Origin: Anaerolineae bacterium
Lineage (GTDB): Bacteria > Chloroflexota > Anaerolineae > Aggregatilineales > Phototrophicaceae
Reading direction: 5' to 3'
NCBI GenBank assembly: GCA_022820125.1
Contig: JAJEGA010000074.1
Coordinates: 1-60,259 of the forward strand
Length of the DNA: 60,259 bases
Positions 43,040 to 51,667 of the stretch are shown in pieces. The position numbers and the translations under genes were made by a program. The notes below the pieces were generated by a model. The model made no database searches. It was given only the letters and a program-made list of their open reading frames with translations, and was not told the origin of the DNA. Position 1 is the stretch's first letter; every line of letters begins with the position of its first letter.

Positions 43040-44788
43040 CTAGCTCTCGCCGGCCTTCGTGACCGCGTCGGCTGCTTCGAGCCGACCGCGGACTTCATCA
43101 TCCGGTATTTCAAGCAGAATTACAAGGCGATCCGCGATTCTCTTGAAGACGTGCGGCGCCACGGCATGCCCATAGTATTGCTGCGGCCGATCCAGCTTGA
43201 CCAGGATGACCGCCTGCGGCTCGGATGCCGGCAGCGCGCCGACGAAGGTCACAATAGTCGAGTGCTCGCCATATTCCTGGCCCACAGCGGTCGAGATCCA
43301 GGCGGTGCCGGGCTTGCCGGCGACGGCATAGCCGCGCATAAAGGCGCCCGGCGCGCCCTCGCGCACCACGCGTTTCATCCAATCCTGGACTATTGCGGCA
43401 GTTTCCGAAGAGACAACGCGGCGAACGGTCGTGGGACGAGCTTCTTCGACGCCATCTTCGCCGATCACTTGCCGCACGATGCGCGGCTGCCGCATGATGC
43501 CGTCATTGGCCAGCGCGCTAAAGGCAGTGATCAATTGCATTGATGTTACTTTCAAATCCTGACCGAAACTGTTGTATCCGAGAGTACTCTCGTTCCAGTT
43601 GGTGTCTCCCGGGATTTTCACATCGCCCGGTTCTTCCGCGAACAACCCCACGCCGGTGGGCTGCCCAAAGCCGAAGGCGCGCAGCATGCTGTAAAACCCC
43701 TCGGCGCCCATCTCCAGCGCGATTGTCGCCACGCCCGCGTTCATCGAACGGACCAAGACGGTCGCCGCGTCAGACGTCCCGTGCGACTGGAATTGCCGAT
43801 TGTAGATTTCCTGCCCGCCCACTTCTATCAATCCGATATCGTTGTAGGTCCAATAGGGAGTGATTGCGCCGGTATCGAGCGCGCTGGCGACGGTCAGCAC
43901 TTGCATGATCGACCCCGGCTCATAGGCATCCTGGACCGCCGCATTCTCCAGCAGGCTTGGATCTTCGATTTCCAGGAAGCGATTGGGGTCCATGGTCGGG
44001 TAATTGGCCAGCGCCAGCACATCGCCGTCGCGCGGGTCCATTACGATGACGGTCCCGCGATAGGCTTTGTATTCTTCCACCGCTGCTTTGAGTTCGCTCT
44101 CAACCCAGAACTGAACATCTCGGTCCAGCGTCAGCACGAGATCATTGCCGCGCTGTTCCGCCGGTCTGTCTTCGGGCAGATCAAAGGGGACGTTGCTGAT
44201 CGAAAGATCCAGAACGCGCCCCGAGAGCGTATCGTTGAAGGCGCCCTCGACGCCGAGCGTGCCGACCAACCCATCGTCCAGCACAATGCCGATCACATGC
44301 GCGGCGAGCGTGCCCTGTGGGTAGAAGCGCTTGGGAATCTCTTCCAATCCGAGTGAGAGTTCATCAAGCGCGGCGATGGCTTGGCCTTGTTCCGCCGATA
44401 TCGGACCGGCAACAAATTCCCAGACGTTCTCGCTGTTGATCTTGCGGAAGAGCTCGAATTCGTCGATGTCCAGGATCGGCGCCATCAGTTTCATCAATTG
44501 CTCGTCATCGGCGACCAGCGCCGGGCTGACGCCGAGACGATACTGGACGATGTTGAAAGCCAGCGGTTCGCCATCGCGGTCGAATATGAGGCCGCGCTCG
44601 GCTGGCAAGCGGAGCGTCGTGCTCGTGACCGAACTGCCGATCTTTTCCAGCTCTTGCCGCACCGATCGCGGGAAGAATTGAAAATTCGCCAGGTTGATGA
44701 CCAGGTAGGCTGCCATCAATATAAGGAAGATGGCCACAAATGGCAATCGGGCCTGGATCGTCGATTGCTGCGGCGTTAATCCTTGCAT
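43040..44788 (-). CDS. ftsI: FtsI/PBP2-type protein with degenerate transpeptidase motifs
   Basis: Class B penicillin-binding protein by layout: one N-terminal membrane helix, a dimerisation domain with RLPAERGLIFDRDGEPLA, and a transpeptidase domain from about residue 240. Its active-site motifs are damaged. SxxK reads S293-I-M-Q296, so the general-base Lys is Gln (codon CAA, 43901-43903). KTG reads K492-P-G494. The SxN motif is S348-M-N350, intact. The rest of the domain (GEHSTIVTFVGALPA) is well kept, with no frameshift, so it is probably a structural or regulatory pseudo-enzyme. 582 aa; it lies between ftsL and mraY in the usual place. Confidence 0.9.
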   Translation of the reverse strand: MQGLTPQQSTIQARLPFVAIFLILMAAYLVINLANFQFFPRSVRQELEKIGSSVTSTTLRLPAERGLIFDRDGEPLAFNIVQYRLGVSPALVADDEQLMKLMAPILDIDEFELFRKINSENVWEFVAGPISAEQGQAIAALDELSLGLEEIPKRFYPQGTLAAHVIGIVLDDGLVGTLGVEGAFNDTLSGRVLDLSISNVPFDLPEDRPAEQRGNDLVLTLDRDVQFWVESELKAAVEEYKAYRGTVIVMDPRDGDVLALANYPTMDPNRFLEIEDPSLLENAAVQDAYEPGSIMQVLTVASALDTGAITPYWTYNDIGLIEVGGQEIYNRQFQSHGTSDAATVLVRSMNAGVATIALEMGAEGFYSMLRAFGFGQPTGVGLFAEEPGDVKIPGDTNWNESTLGYNSFGQDLKVTSMQLITAFSALANDGIMRQPRIVRQVIGEDGVEEARPTTVRRVVSSETAAIVQDWMKRVVREGAPGAFMRGYAVAGKPGTAWISTAVGQEYGEHSTIVTFVGALPASEPQAVILVKLDRPQQYYGHAVAPHVFKRIADRLVILLEIPDDEVRGRLEAADAVTKAGES

Positions 44789-44805
44789 TTGCAGGTACGC
44801 TCCCG

Positions 44806-45276
44806 TCAGCTGCCAAAAGACTCGAACTGGTCTCGCAAGAGCGTGAATTGCCGCTCCAGCCAGCCGCTGAACGTCTCTTCATAAACGGGCGCCGCCGCTT
44901 CGAGTTGGCGCCCCGCTCTCGCTTCCAACTGGGCATTGGCTCGCTGCGGATTATAGCCCTCGATCAATAGGTAATTGATATCGCTGTTGGTCGCCGGGCG
45001 AAAGCCAATCTCGACCGCCCGCGCGTAGAGGCGAGGCACAGTGCGGAAGCTGGCGATCTCGCCGATAAGCTGCTCGTTCTGACGCTTCAGTTGATCGCGG
45101 CGGCTGATCAAATCTTCAATCTCGCGGTTGGTGATGGCGAAGGACGCCACCTGCGACAGATAAAGGCTTCCCAAGATCAGCAGCACAGCGACGCCCAGAA
45201 TGGCCAGCGCGGTCGCCTGATTGCGCGTCCGAAAACGTTTGCGACTGAATGTATGCTGAAACCAGGTCTGCGACAT
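44806..45276 (-). CDS. ftsL: FtsL-like cell division protein
   Basis: 156 aa with a basic cytoplasmic start, one membrane helix (ATALAILGVAVLLILGSLYL), and then a coiled coil (ITNREIEDLISRRDQLKRQNEQL) ending in RAVEIGFRPA, like the E-x-A-x-x-LG-(M/F) block of FtsL/FtsB. The C-terminal ~60 aa form a second helical region. The assignment rests on this layout and on its position between rsmH and ftsI. FtsL with FtsB and FtsQ activates FtsWI. Confidence 0.82.
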   Translation of the reverse strand: MSQTWFQHTFSRKRFRTRNQATALAILGVAVLLILGSLYLSQVASFAITNREIEDLISRRDQLKRQNEQLIGEIASFRTVPRLYARAVEIGFRPATNSDINYLLIEGYNPQRANAQLEARAGRQLEAAAPVYEETFSGWLERQFTLLRDQFESFGS

Positions 45277-45380
45277 GGACTCTTGCTATCGCTCAAGCGC
45301 GAATGCGCCACCGGCCAAAACTCTGGCGGCGCCCCTATGCATACCAATGTATTCGGATTGGCGGATTCCGCAACTCGCCA

Positions 45381-46316
45381 TCAAACGCGTTCCAGCTTTT
45401 CAACAACGCGGAGTTTGGCGCTGCGGCTGCGTGGATTCAGCCTGATTTCTTCGTCAGCCGGCGTGAGCGGCTTGCGATTGACCAGCCGAATTTGCGCCAC
45501 CGTCTCCTCGATGGACGCCATACCGGGCGGCGCGGACACTGACATCGCCAGCTTTCGAAAAGCCTGCTTGACGATGCGATCTTCCAGGCTGTGAAAGCTG
45601 ATGACAGCAAGACGACCGCCGGGCCTCAGCAAGCCAACAGCGATGGGAAGGGCGCGCTCGAGCGCGTCCAATTCCCCATTCACGGCGATGCGCAGCGCCT
45701 GAAACACTTTCGTCGCCGGATGCGTCTTTGCCGAATGGCGCGCTGGCTTCGGCTTGGCTTGCGCCACCAACTCCGCCAGTTGACGCGTCGAATGAATCGG
45801 GCGCCGCCTGGCGATTGCGCGCGCGATTCTGCGCGAATGCCGCTCTTCGCCAAAGCGATAGAACAGGGCGGCAAGATCGTCGGTCTGCAAACCATTAATC
45901 AGATCATCCGCTGTCCGTCCCTCACTTTCGCCATCAAAGCGCATATCCAGCGGCGCCTCAAAGCGAAAGGAGAAGCCTCGCGCCGGGTCGTCAAGCTGCA
46001 GCGAGGAGGCGCCGAGATCCAAGAGAATCGCATCGACGGCGCGCCAGCCCGTCATCGCGGCATGGGAGGCTATATCAACATAACTGCCGTGGATCAGGCG
46101 CGCGCGATCCGCGACTTCGCTGAGGCGCGCTCTTGCCCGCTCGATCGCGCTCCGGTCCCGGTCGATGCCCAGCGCATGGTCGATGCCGGCGCTCAATAGA
46201 GCGAGCGTATGCCCGCCGCCGCCCACAGTGCCATCAATCAGGCGCTTGACCGCCGGGTCATCAGCCCGCAGCAATTCAACTGCTTCGCGCGCCAATATCG
46301 GAATATGCTGATTCAT
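45381..46316 (-). CDS. rsmH: 16S rRNA m4C1402 methyltransferase
   Basis: SAM-dependent methyltransferase formerly called MraW, which N4-methylates C1402 of 16S rRNA. HIPILAREAVELL opens the protein; DGTVGGGGHTLALL is the SAM motif; AILLDLGASSLQLDDPARGFSF, KVFQALRIAVNGELDALERAL and GGRLAVISFHSLEDRIVK are diagnostic. 311 aa. It is the first gene of the dcw operon here. No mraZ precedes it: only ~150 bp separate it from divergent uvrC. Confidence 0.96.
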   Translation of the reverse strand: MNQHIPILAREAVELLRADDPAVKRLIDGTVGGGGHTLALLSAGIDHALGIDRDRSAIERARARLSEVADRARLIHGSYVDIASHAAMTGWRAVDAILLDLGASSLQLDDPARGFSFRFEAPLDMRFDGESEGRTADDLINGLQTDDLAALFYRFGEERHSRRIARAIARRRPIHSTRQLAELVAQAKPKPARHSAKTHPATKVFQALRIAVNGELDALERALPIAVGLLRPGGRLAVISFHSLEDRIVKQAFRKLAMSVSAPPGMASIEETVAQIRLVNRKPLTPADEEIRLNPRSRSAKLRVVEKLERV

Positions 46317-46470
46317 CGCGCCTGATTCGCAAGCTCGCCGTCAACCGCCAGCATACCCCATCAATGATCCGCTGTTGAGTCCAAACGCGCGCGGGCTGCG
46401 TTCTCACGCTTCTTGGTTCATGCTAAAATGAGGTATGTTTCGTCGCGTTGCGAGCAGCGAATCCTCGCTT

Positions 46471-48357
46471 ATGCAGTATCAGAAACCAACTCATATTGAG
46501 ACGATTCTCAAGAATCTGCCAGCCAAGCCAGGCGTTTATCTGCTGAAAAACGCAAAGGGCAAGGTCATCTACGTCGGCAAGGCGAAGCGCCTGCGCAATC
46601 GCGTGCGCAGCTATTTCACGACGCAGGCTGACGGCAACAGCAAAACCCTGCGGATGCGAGGCTTGGTCGAAGATATCGACTTCATCATCACCGAGAATGA
46701 AGTCAAGGCGCTGATACTCGAAGAAACGCTGATCAAAAGACATAAGCCACGCTTCAACATCGAGCTCAAAGACGACAAGCGCTATCCCTATATCCGTGTC
46801 GGCTGGGGCGATGCCTTTCCCAAAGTCGAAACCACCCGCCGCATCGTCGATGATGGCTCACGCTATTTCGGTCCCTATTCCGCCATGTGGGTGGTGCAAA
46901 AGACCTTGCGCGATCTGCGCAGAGCGTTTCCGTATTTGACCTGCGACCGTGAAATCACCGGCGCCGATGAGCGAGCTTGCCTCTTCCACGACATCAAACT
47001 TTGCAATGCGCCCTGCATCGGCGCCGTCGACCGCGACGAATACCGCTTCATGATTCAGGAGCTGATGGACGTGCTGGGCGGACGCGCTGAGCCAGTTCGC
47101 AAGCGCCTGGGAAAAGAGATGCGGAAGGCATCCGCTGAGCTCAACTTTGAGGCGGCCGCCGCCATCCGCGACCAGCTCTGGGCGATAGACTTCATCACCA
47201 ACAAACACAAAGCGGTAGGCAAACACATGACCGATCATGATGTCATCGCCCTGGCTCGTGAAGAGCGCGACGCCACCGTGCAAATCATGTTCATCCGCAA
47301 CGGCAAGCTCATCGGCAGCGACTCGCGCGCGATGGACAACACCGAAGGCGAAAGCGACGCCGCCGTGCTCGAGCAGTTCATCAGCCAGTTTTACGCCTCG
47401 TCCAGCAATATCCCGCGCGAGCTCATCCTGCCCAAGGAAGTTGAAGAAGCGCGCATCCTCGAGCGCTGGCTGAGCGACAAGCGCGCCGGCGCCAAGGTGA
47501 CGATCCACGTCCCGCAGCGGGGCGACAAGCGCAAGCTGATCGGCTTGGCGCAGGAAAACGCCCTCGAAAGCTTGCAGATGATGCGCGCCCAGTACGAAGC
47601 CGACACCACCAAACACGAGACGGCGATGGCGGAATTGCAGGAGGCGCTGAAGCTGCCGCGCATACCCAATCGCATCGAATGCTTTGATATCAGCACGACG
47701 CAGGGCACGGCGATCGTGGCCAGCCGCGTGGTCTTCACGCGCGGCGTCGCCCGCAAGAGCGAATACCGCCGCTTCAACATCCGCAGTGTTTCGCACAGCG
47801 GCTCGGACGACTATCAATCGATGAACGAAGCGCTGACCCGCCGCTTCTTGCGTTGGAAGCAAGCCGCTGAAGCCGAAGCCGATTCCGCGCCCGACGGGGT
47901 AGACAAGGACGAGACCTGGCGCCTGCTGCCCGATCTGCTACTGATTGACGGCGGGCTGGGGCAGCTCAATGTGGCCCGGTCGATCTTGGCGGAATTCGGT
48001 TTATCCGAACGCGTGCCATTGGCGTCGCTTGCCAAGCGCATCGAGGAGATATTCGTGCCGGACCAGGTCGATTCAATATTGCTGCCGCGCCGCAGCGAAG
48101 CGCTATACCTGCTGCAGCGCGTCCGCGATGAAGCCCACCGCTTCGCCATCACCAGCCATCGCTCGCAGCGCCGCAAGAAAGGCTTGGCCAGCCGCCTGGA
48201 GACCATCCCCGGCGTCGGGCCCAAACGGCGCAAGGTCTTGCTCAAGCACTTTGAGAATTCCATCGACGCCATCAAGGGCGCCAGCGTTTCGGAGCTTGCC
48301 GCGGTCAATGGCATCAGCAAAGAGGTGGCGCTGGCGATCAAGAGTCACCTGGATTGA
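46471..48357 (+). CDS. uvrC: Excinuclease ABC subunit C
   Basis: Makes both incisions in nucleotide-excision repair. The GIY-YIG domain is at the N-terminus (KPGVYLLKNAKGKVIYVGKA); CLFHDIKLCNAPCIG lies in the Cys-containing region; a UVR helix pair follows (LNFEAAAAIRDQLWAI); the RNase H-like domain has ECFDISTTQGTAIVAS, LLIDGGLGQLNVA and FAITSHRSQRRKK; helix-hairpin-helix motifs (IPGVGPKRRKVLLKHF) end it. All parts are intact. ATG 46471 fits family starts. ATG 46435 is in frame but sits about where a -10 TAAAAT (46424-46429) would place the transcript start. Confidence 0.94.
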   Translation: MQYQKPTHIETILKNLPAKPGVYLLKNAKGKVIYVGKAKRLRNRVRSYFTTQADGNSKTLRMRGLVEDIDFIITENEVKALILEETLIKRHKPRFNIELKDDKRYPYIRVGWGDAFPKVETTRRIVDDGSRYFGPYSAMWVVQKTLRDLRRAFPYLTCDREITGADERACLFHDIKLCNAPCIGAVDRDEYRFMIQELMDVLGGRAEPVRKRLGKEMRKASAELNFEAAAAIRDQLWAIDFITNKHKAVGKHMTDHDVIALAREERDATVQIMFIRNGKLIGSDSRAMDNTEGESDAAVLEQFISQFYASSSNIPRELILPKEVEEARILERWLSDKRAGAKVTIHVPQRGDKRKLIGLAQENALESLQMMRAQYEADTTKHETAMAELQEALKLPRIPNRIECFDISTTQGTAIVASRVVFTRGVARKSEYRRFNIRSVSHSGSDDYQSMNEALTRRFLRWKQAAEAEADSAPDGVDKDETWRLLPDLLLIDGGLGQLNVARSILAEFGLSERVPLASLAKRIEEIFVPDQVDSILLPRRSEALYLLQRVRDEAHRFAITSHRSQRRKKGLASRLETIPGVGPKRRKVLLKHFENSIDAIKGASVSELAAVNGISKEVALAIKSHLD

Positions 48358-48423
48358 GCGCACTGCTTGACAATGGGCCATTTGCAGCGTTAACATTGGG
48401 CTTGAGTTAAAGCGGAGAGAGAA

Positions 48424-48849
48424 ATGGCGACGAGCGAAAAGGCAAGTTCCATTGTCCTGCCAAAACGCCCCTTTCTGCGCGGAATAGCGCGGCTGTTTGA
48501 CTTCAGTGGTGAGTTGGATCGAGAGTTGATTGAGCAAATGCGCGCCCGCTATCAAAAGCGTCCGCCGTCTGAATCTGGGGAAGATTCACTGCCTACAGCC
48601 TGGGGCGCCGTGGGATACAGCTTGCGCCGGGCAATCGGCGAATATGAAAATGAAACTGGTTTGGCGGGGAGTGGCAGGGAGCGCCTATCAGACGCCGAGT
48701 CTATTCGCAACGCACGCCAAGAGGATTTGATGGTTCTGATGGGGCTTGTTGATGCGGACGAGAAACGAGTCAAAGCCATTTGGCAATCGGTCGATGAACG
48801 CTGGCAACGGGCGCTGGACCGTTATCACCAGTTGACGAACGGCAAGTGA
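48424..48849 (+). CDS. Unknown protein, first gene of a DUF2335-linked cassette
   Basis: Not recognised. 141 aa, soluble and helical, with no signal or membrane segment. The N-terminal LPKRPFLRGIARLFDFSGEL may be amphipathic, and the C-terminal half is charged and probably alpha-helical (DEKRVKAIWQSVDERWQRALDRY). A good GGAGAGA ribosome site lies about 6 nt before ATG. Its stop overlaps the next ATG (48846-48849), so it is translated together with the DUF2335-like pair. It may be a partner of that membrane protein. Confidence 0.7.
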   Translation: MATSEKASSIVLPKRPFLRGIARLFDFSGELDRELIEQMRARYQKRPPSESGEDSLPTAWGAVGYSLRRAIGEYENETGLAGSGRERLSDAESIRNARQEDLMVLMGLVDADEKRVKAIWQSVDERWQRALDRYHQLTNGK

Positions 48850-49181
48850 AGCGCGTGGGCGACGAGACTGAACGTGAAGAGCGACCGCCCGAAACTGCGC
48901 GCCTGCTGGATTCCAGCGGAATTTCCGAGGAATTGCTGCGAAATATCCCGCCCGAAAAGAGCGAGGACCTTGCGCGGGCGATTATCGCGTTTCAATTGGA
49001 AATCCGACAAGTTGAACGTTACTCTGGCATCCTTCCGCACCCCAGTATCGTTGAACGCTACGAAGCGGCTTTGCCGGGCAGCGCGGACAGAATCTTGACG
49101 CTGGCGGAAGAGTTGCAGGCTGCCGACATTCTTCAAGAACAGCAGAACGCCAAGCAAGCCACAGCTTCAACATGGCTTTGA
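48846..49181 (+). CDS. DUF2335-like protein, N-terminal part
   Basis: 111 aa. The block QVERYSGILPHPSIVERYEAALPGSADRILTLAEE strongly resembles the core of DUF2335 proteins (pattern YSGPLPxPExLxxYExxxPGxAERIL). In that family this is followed in the same chain by a two-helix membrane hairpin. Here the frame ends with TGA at 49181, and the membrane part is in another frame from 49172. Either the gene is split into two coupled ORFs or a frameshift has broken it. DUF2335 function is unknown; such genes often lie in mobile or defence-like neighbourhoods. Confidence 0.7.
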   Translation: MKRVGDETEREERPPETARLLDSSGISEELLRNIPPEKSEDLARAIIAFQLEIRQVERYSGILPHPSIVERYEAALPGSADRILTLAEELQAADILQEQQNAKQATASTWL

Positions 49182-49393
49182 TTCGAGGCGTCATTTGGAA
49201 CGAACGGCTGGGCATGTTCTTGCTGGTCGGTTTGGCTCTCGCGCTTGTTATGCTTGGCGTGAGAATCATGGAAAGCGGACACAGCGGCGAAGGATTCGCC
49301 CTGATTGTCGGCGCCGCTTGCGGGGTGCTCGTCGCCTATGTGAGAAGCGGAAGCCGGCGGAGGCAACTCGCGGAGACCTCTGAAAGCGCTTGA
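49172..49393 (+). CDS. DUF2335-like protein, membrane part
   Basis: 73 aa with two membrane helices (GMFLLVGLALALVMLGVRI and FALIVGAACGVLVAYV) separated by MESGHSGEG, matching the membrane hairpin that ends DUF2335 proteins; the tail is basic. The ATG lies 10 nt before the upstream stop. It could be translated by re-initiation, by ribosomal frameshifting, or be the second half of a frameshifted gene. Confidence 0.6.
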   Translation: MALIRGVIWNERLGMFLLVGLALALVMLGVRIMESGHSGEGFALIVGAACGVLVAYVRSGSRRRQLAETSESA

Positions 49394-49404
49394 TTTGGCA
49401 CCGC

Positions 49405-51000
49405 TCAAATATGCAACTGATGCACATGCCGGATGAAGTCCTGCTCTCGCAGCGCCGTCATCACCGGCGCCGGCAGCGCTTCATCGAAGTTGAGCACGGT
49501 CAGCGTATTGCCGCCCGGCGCCGCCCGCCCCGTGTGCCAACTGGCGATATTGATGCCGTTCTTCGCCATTAGCGTGCCGACCCGCCCAATCACGCCCGGC
49601 TGGTCGTAGCTGCCCATGATGAGCAGGTGGCCGCGCGGCTCGAAGTGAATGCGGTAGTCGTTGATTTGCAGGATGTAGGGCTTCTGCCGATCGAGCAGGG
49701 CGCCGGCGATGCTGATCTCCTCGCTGTCTTCCAGCGTAATCTGGCAGGTGATGATATTGCGGTAGTCGCTGATTTTGATGCCCTTGGCCTGGGTGATCTG
49801 CCAGCCGCGCTCAGCCGCCCGCAGAGGCGCGTTGACCGCGCTGACGTTCTCGCCCAGGATGGGGCGCAGCAGCCCTTTCAGGATGCCAACCGTCATCGGT
49901 TTGATCAGCCCGTTCATGTCATCGCCGATGATTTCGATGGCGATGCGCCGCAAGGGGCTGCGCGCCAGCACATGCAGAAGCGCGCCGATGCTTTCAGCCA
50001 GTTGCATATAGGGCCTGATCTGTTCATAAGAGACGCCCGGCAGCAGCGGCATGTTGACGACATTGCGATAGTCGCGGTCGCGCAGGGCGTCAACGACTTG
50101 CTTCACAACCTGGAGCGACAGATCCTGCCGCGCTTCGGCCGTGTTGTCGCCGATATGCGGGGTGTGAATCACTTTGTCCATGCCGATCAGCGGGCTGTTG
50201 AAGGGCGGCTCTTCATTCCAGACATCGAGGGCGACGCCGCCCAAATGCCCGTCCAGCAGCGCTTCCGCCAGCAGCGCTTCTTTGATGACGCCGCCGTGCG
50301 CTGTGTTGATGAAGCGGACGCCGCGCTTCATCTGACGCAATGTATCGGCGTCAAAGAAGTCTGTTGTCTCTTTCGTCGCCGGCACGTGCATGCTGACATA
50401 ATCGGAAGCGCCTAATAATTCGCTTAAGCTGACCAGTTGGATTCGCGCTTCATTGACTTGCTCTTCGCTGATGTAAGGATCGCAAGCCAGCACGGTCATG
50501 CCCAGCGCCAGGCAAAGATGGGCCACCCGCTGCCCGACGCGCCCGAGCCCGACAATGCCGATCGTCTTGCCATGCAGTTGAACGCCGACCTGCTGCGCGC
50601 GATCAAAGAGCCACCAGCCTTCGCGCAGGCTTTCGTGGACAGCCGGCAGATTCCGATTGAGCGCCAGCATCAGCGTCAAGGTGTGCTCGGCGGCGGAGAC
50701 GGCGCTGACGCCCGGCGTGTTCATCACCAGGATGCCGCGTTCGCTGGCGCAGTCGATGTCGATGCCGGTCAGCCCGGCCGACATGCGCGCGATCAGCCGC
50801 AGCTTGGGCGCCTGTTCCAGCAGGGGCGCGTCCAGCTTGAAGTCGGATCGGGTGATGATGGCGGTCGCGTTTTGCAGGGCGGCGCGAACGCTGGCGGTCT
50901 TTGGCGGCACACAGCTGACCGAGAATTCGCCGCAAGATTCCAGCAACGTAATGCTCTCTGGCGTGAGATCGGTGGCGACGACGACATGCTGCTGGCTCAA
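49405..51000 (-). CDS. serA: D-3-phosphoglycerate dehydrogenase-like, Arg-to-His active site
   Basis: Long-form (531 aa) SerA, catalysing the first step of serine synthesis from 3-phosphoglycerate: NAD domain GKTIGIVGLGRVGQRVA, an allosteric (ASB) domain, and a C-terminal ACT domain (HLLIMGSYDQPGVIGRVGTL). The catalytic Glu (DVWNEEPP, about 263-264) and His282 (TPHIGDNTAEA) are present. In the substrate-binding motif NTARGG the Arg is His235 (NTAHGGVIKE; codon CAC, 50296-50298). Arg is nearly invariant in this superfamily, so the substrate or activity may differ. It is coupled by ATGA to the HAD gene and followed upstream by a serB-like gene, which supports serine metabolism. Confidence 0.88.
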   Translation of the reverse strand: MSQQHVVVATDLTPESITLLESCGEFSVSCVPPKTASVRAALQNATAIITRSDFKLDAPLLEQAPKLRLIARMSAGLTGIDIDCASERGILVMNTPGVSAVSAAEHTLTLMLALNRNLPAVHESLREGWWLFDRAQQVGVQLHGKTIGIVGLGRVGQRVAHLCLALGMTVLACDPYISEEQVNEARIQLVSLSELLGASDYVSMHVPATKETTDFFDADTLRQMKRGVRFINTAHGGVIKEALLAEALLDGHLGGVALDVWNEEPPFNSPLIGMDKVIHTPHIGDNTAEARQDLSLQVVKQVVDALRDRDYRNVVNMPLLPGVSYEQIRPYMQLAESIGALLHVLARSPLRRIAIEIIGDDMNGLIKPMTVGILKGLLRPILGENVSAVNAPLRAAERGWQITQAKGIKISDYRNIITCQITLEDSEEISIAGALLDRQKPYILQINDYRIHFEPRGHLLIMGSYDQPGVIGRVGTLMAKNGINIASWHTGRAAPGGNTLTVLNFDEALPAPVMTALREQDFIRHVHQLHI

Positions 51001-51665
51001 GCGAAAATCCTTTTCTCTTTGAATTCGCCCAGAATTTCCTGCAGGCTGAGGTAAACTTTGTCATTTACATCGGCGAAATCGCTCACGCTCGAATGCGAAA
51101 GATCGGGCACGGTGTAGCAGGTCATGTTTGCCGCCAGCGCCGCCTGCGTGCCCAGCCGGCTGTCTTCCAGCGCCAGGCAGCATTCTGGCGCTATGCCGAT
51201 TTGCCGCGCGGCATGCAGATAAATGTCCGGCGCCGGTTTGCCGCGCTGCACGAATTCGGCCGAATAACGTTGCGGTATCAATTCGTCCCAGCTCATCAGC
51301 CCTACAAAATGCTCGATAATCCTTTGCGACGAACTCGATGCGATCGCGCGCGGAATGCCGAGCTCAGCGGCGTACTTGACCAGCTCATCGGCGCCGGGCA
51401 TCGCTTTGATTCTGCCGGGCGGCAGGTTCAGCATCCGCTCGGTGATGGCGGCTTCAATCGCTTCCGGCGACTCGCCCAGCTTTGGATAGTGGCGCTGCAA
51501 GATGGCGGCGAATTCGTCAACGCGCATGCCGACGCCCATATCGCGCAGTTCTTTTGAATAGCTGTAGCCAGCAGACTCGATCAGTTCAATTTCGACTTCA
51601 TGCCAGACCGGTTCGGAATCGACCAGCAAGCCGTCCATGTCAAAGATGATCGCCTTGAATGTCAT
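50997..51665 (-). CDS. HAD hydrolase, YniC/beta-phosphoglucomutase-like
   Basis: 222-aa HAD phosphatase with an alpha-helical cap. IIFDMDGLLVDSEPVWHEVE is motif I with the two Asp; IASSSS is motif II; GKPAPDIYLHAA gives the Lys; CLALEDSRLGTQAALAANM is motif III/IV. The sequence is most like 2-deoxyglucose-6-phosphatase/YniC and beta-phosphoglucomutase. It overlaps serA by ATGA and lies 2 nt after the serB-like gene, so all three are probably one operon. Its real substrate is unknown. Confidence 0.87.
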   Translation of the reverse strand: MTFKAIIFDMDGLLVDSEPVWHEVEIELIESAGYSYSKELRDMGVGMRVDEFAAILQRHYPKLGESPEAIEAAITERMLNLPPGRIKAMPGADELVKYAAELGIPRAIASSSSQRIIEHFVGLMSWDELIPQRYSAEFVQRGKPAPDIYLHAARQIGIAPECCLALEDSRLGTQAALAANMTCYTVPDLSHSSVSDFADVNDKVYLSLQEILGEFKEKRIFA

Positions 51666-51667
51666 GC

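Noticed and set aside
46858..47862. 334-codon minus-strand open frame
   Set aside because: Antisense shadow of uvrC.
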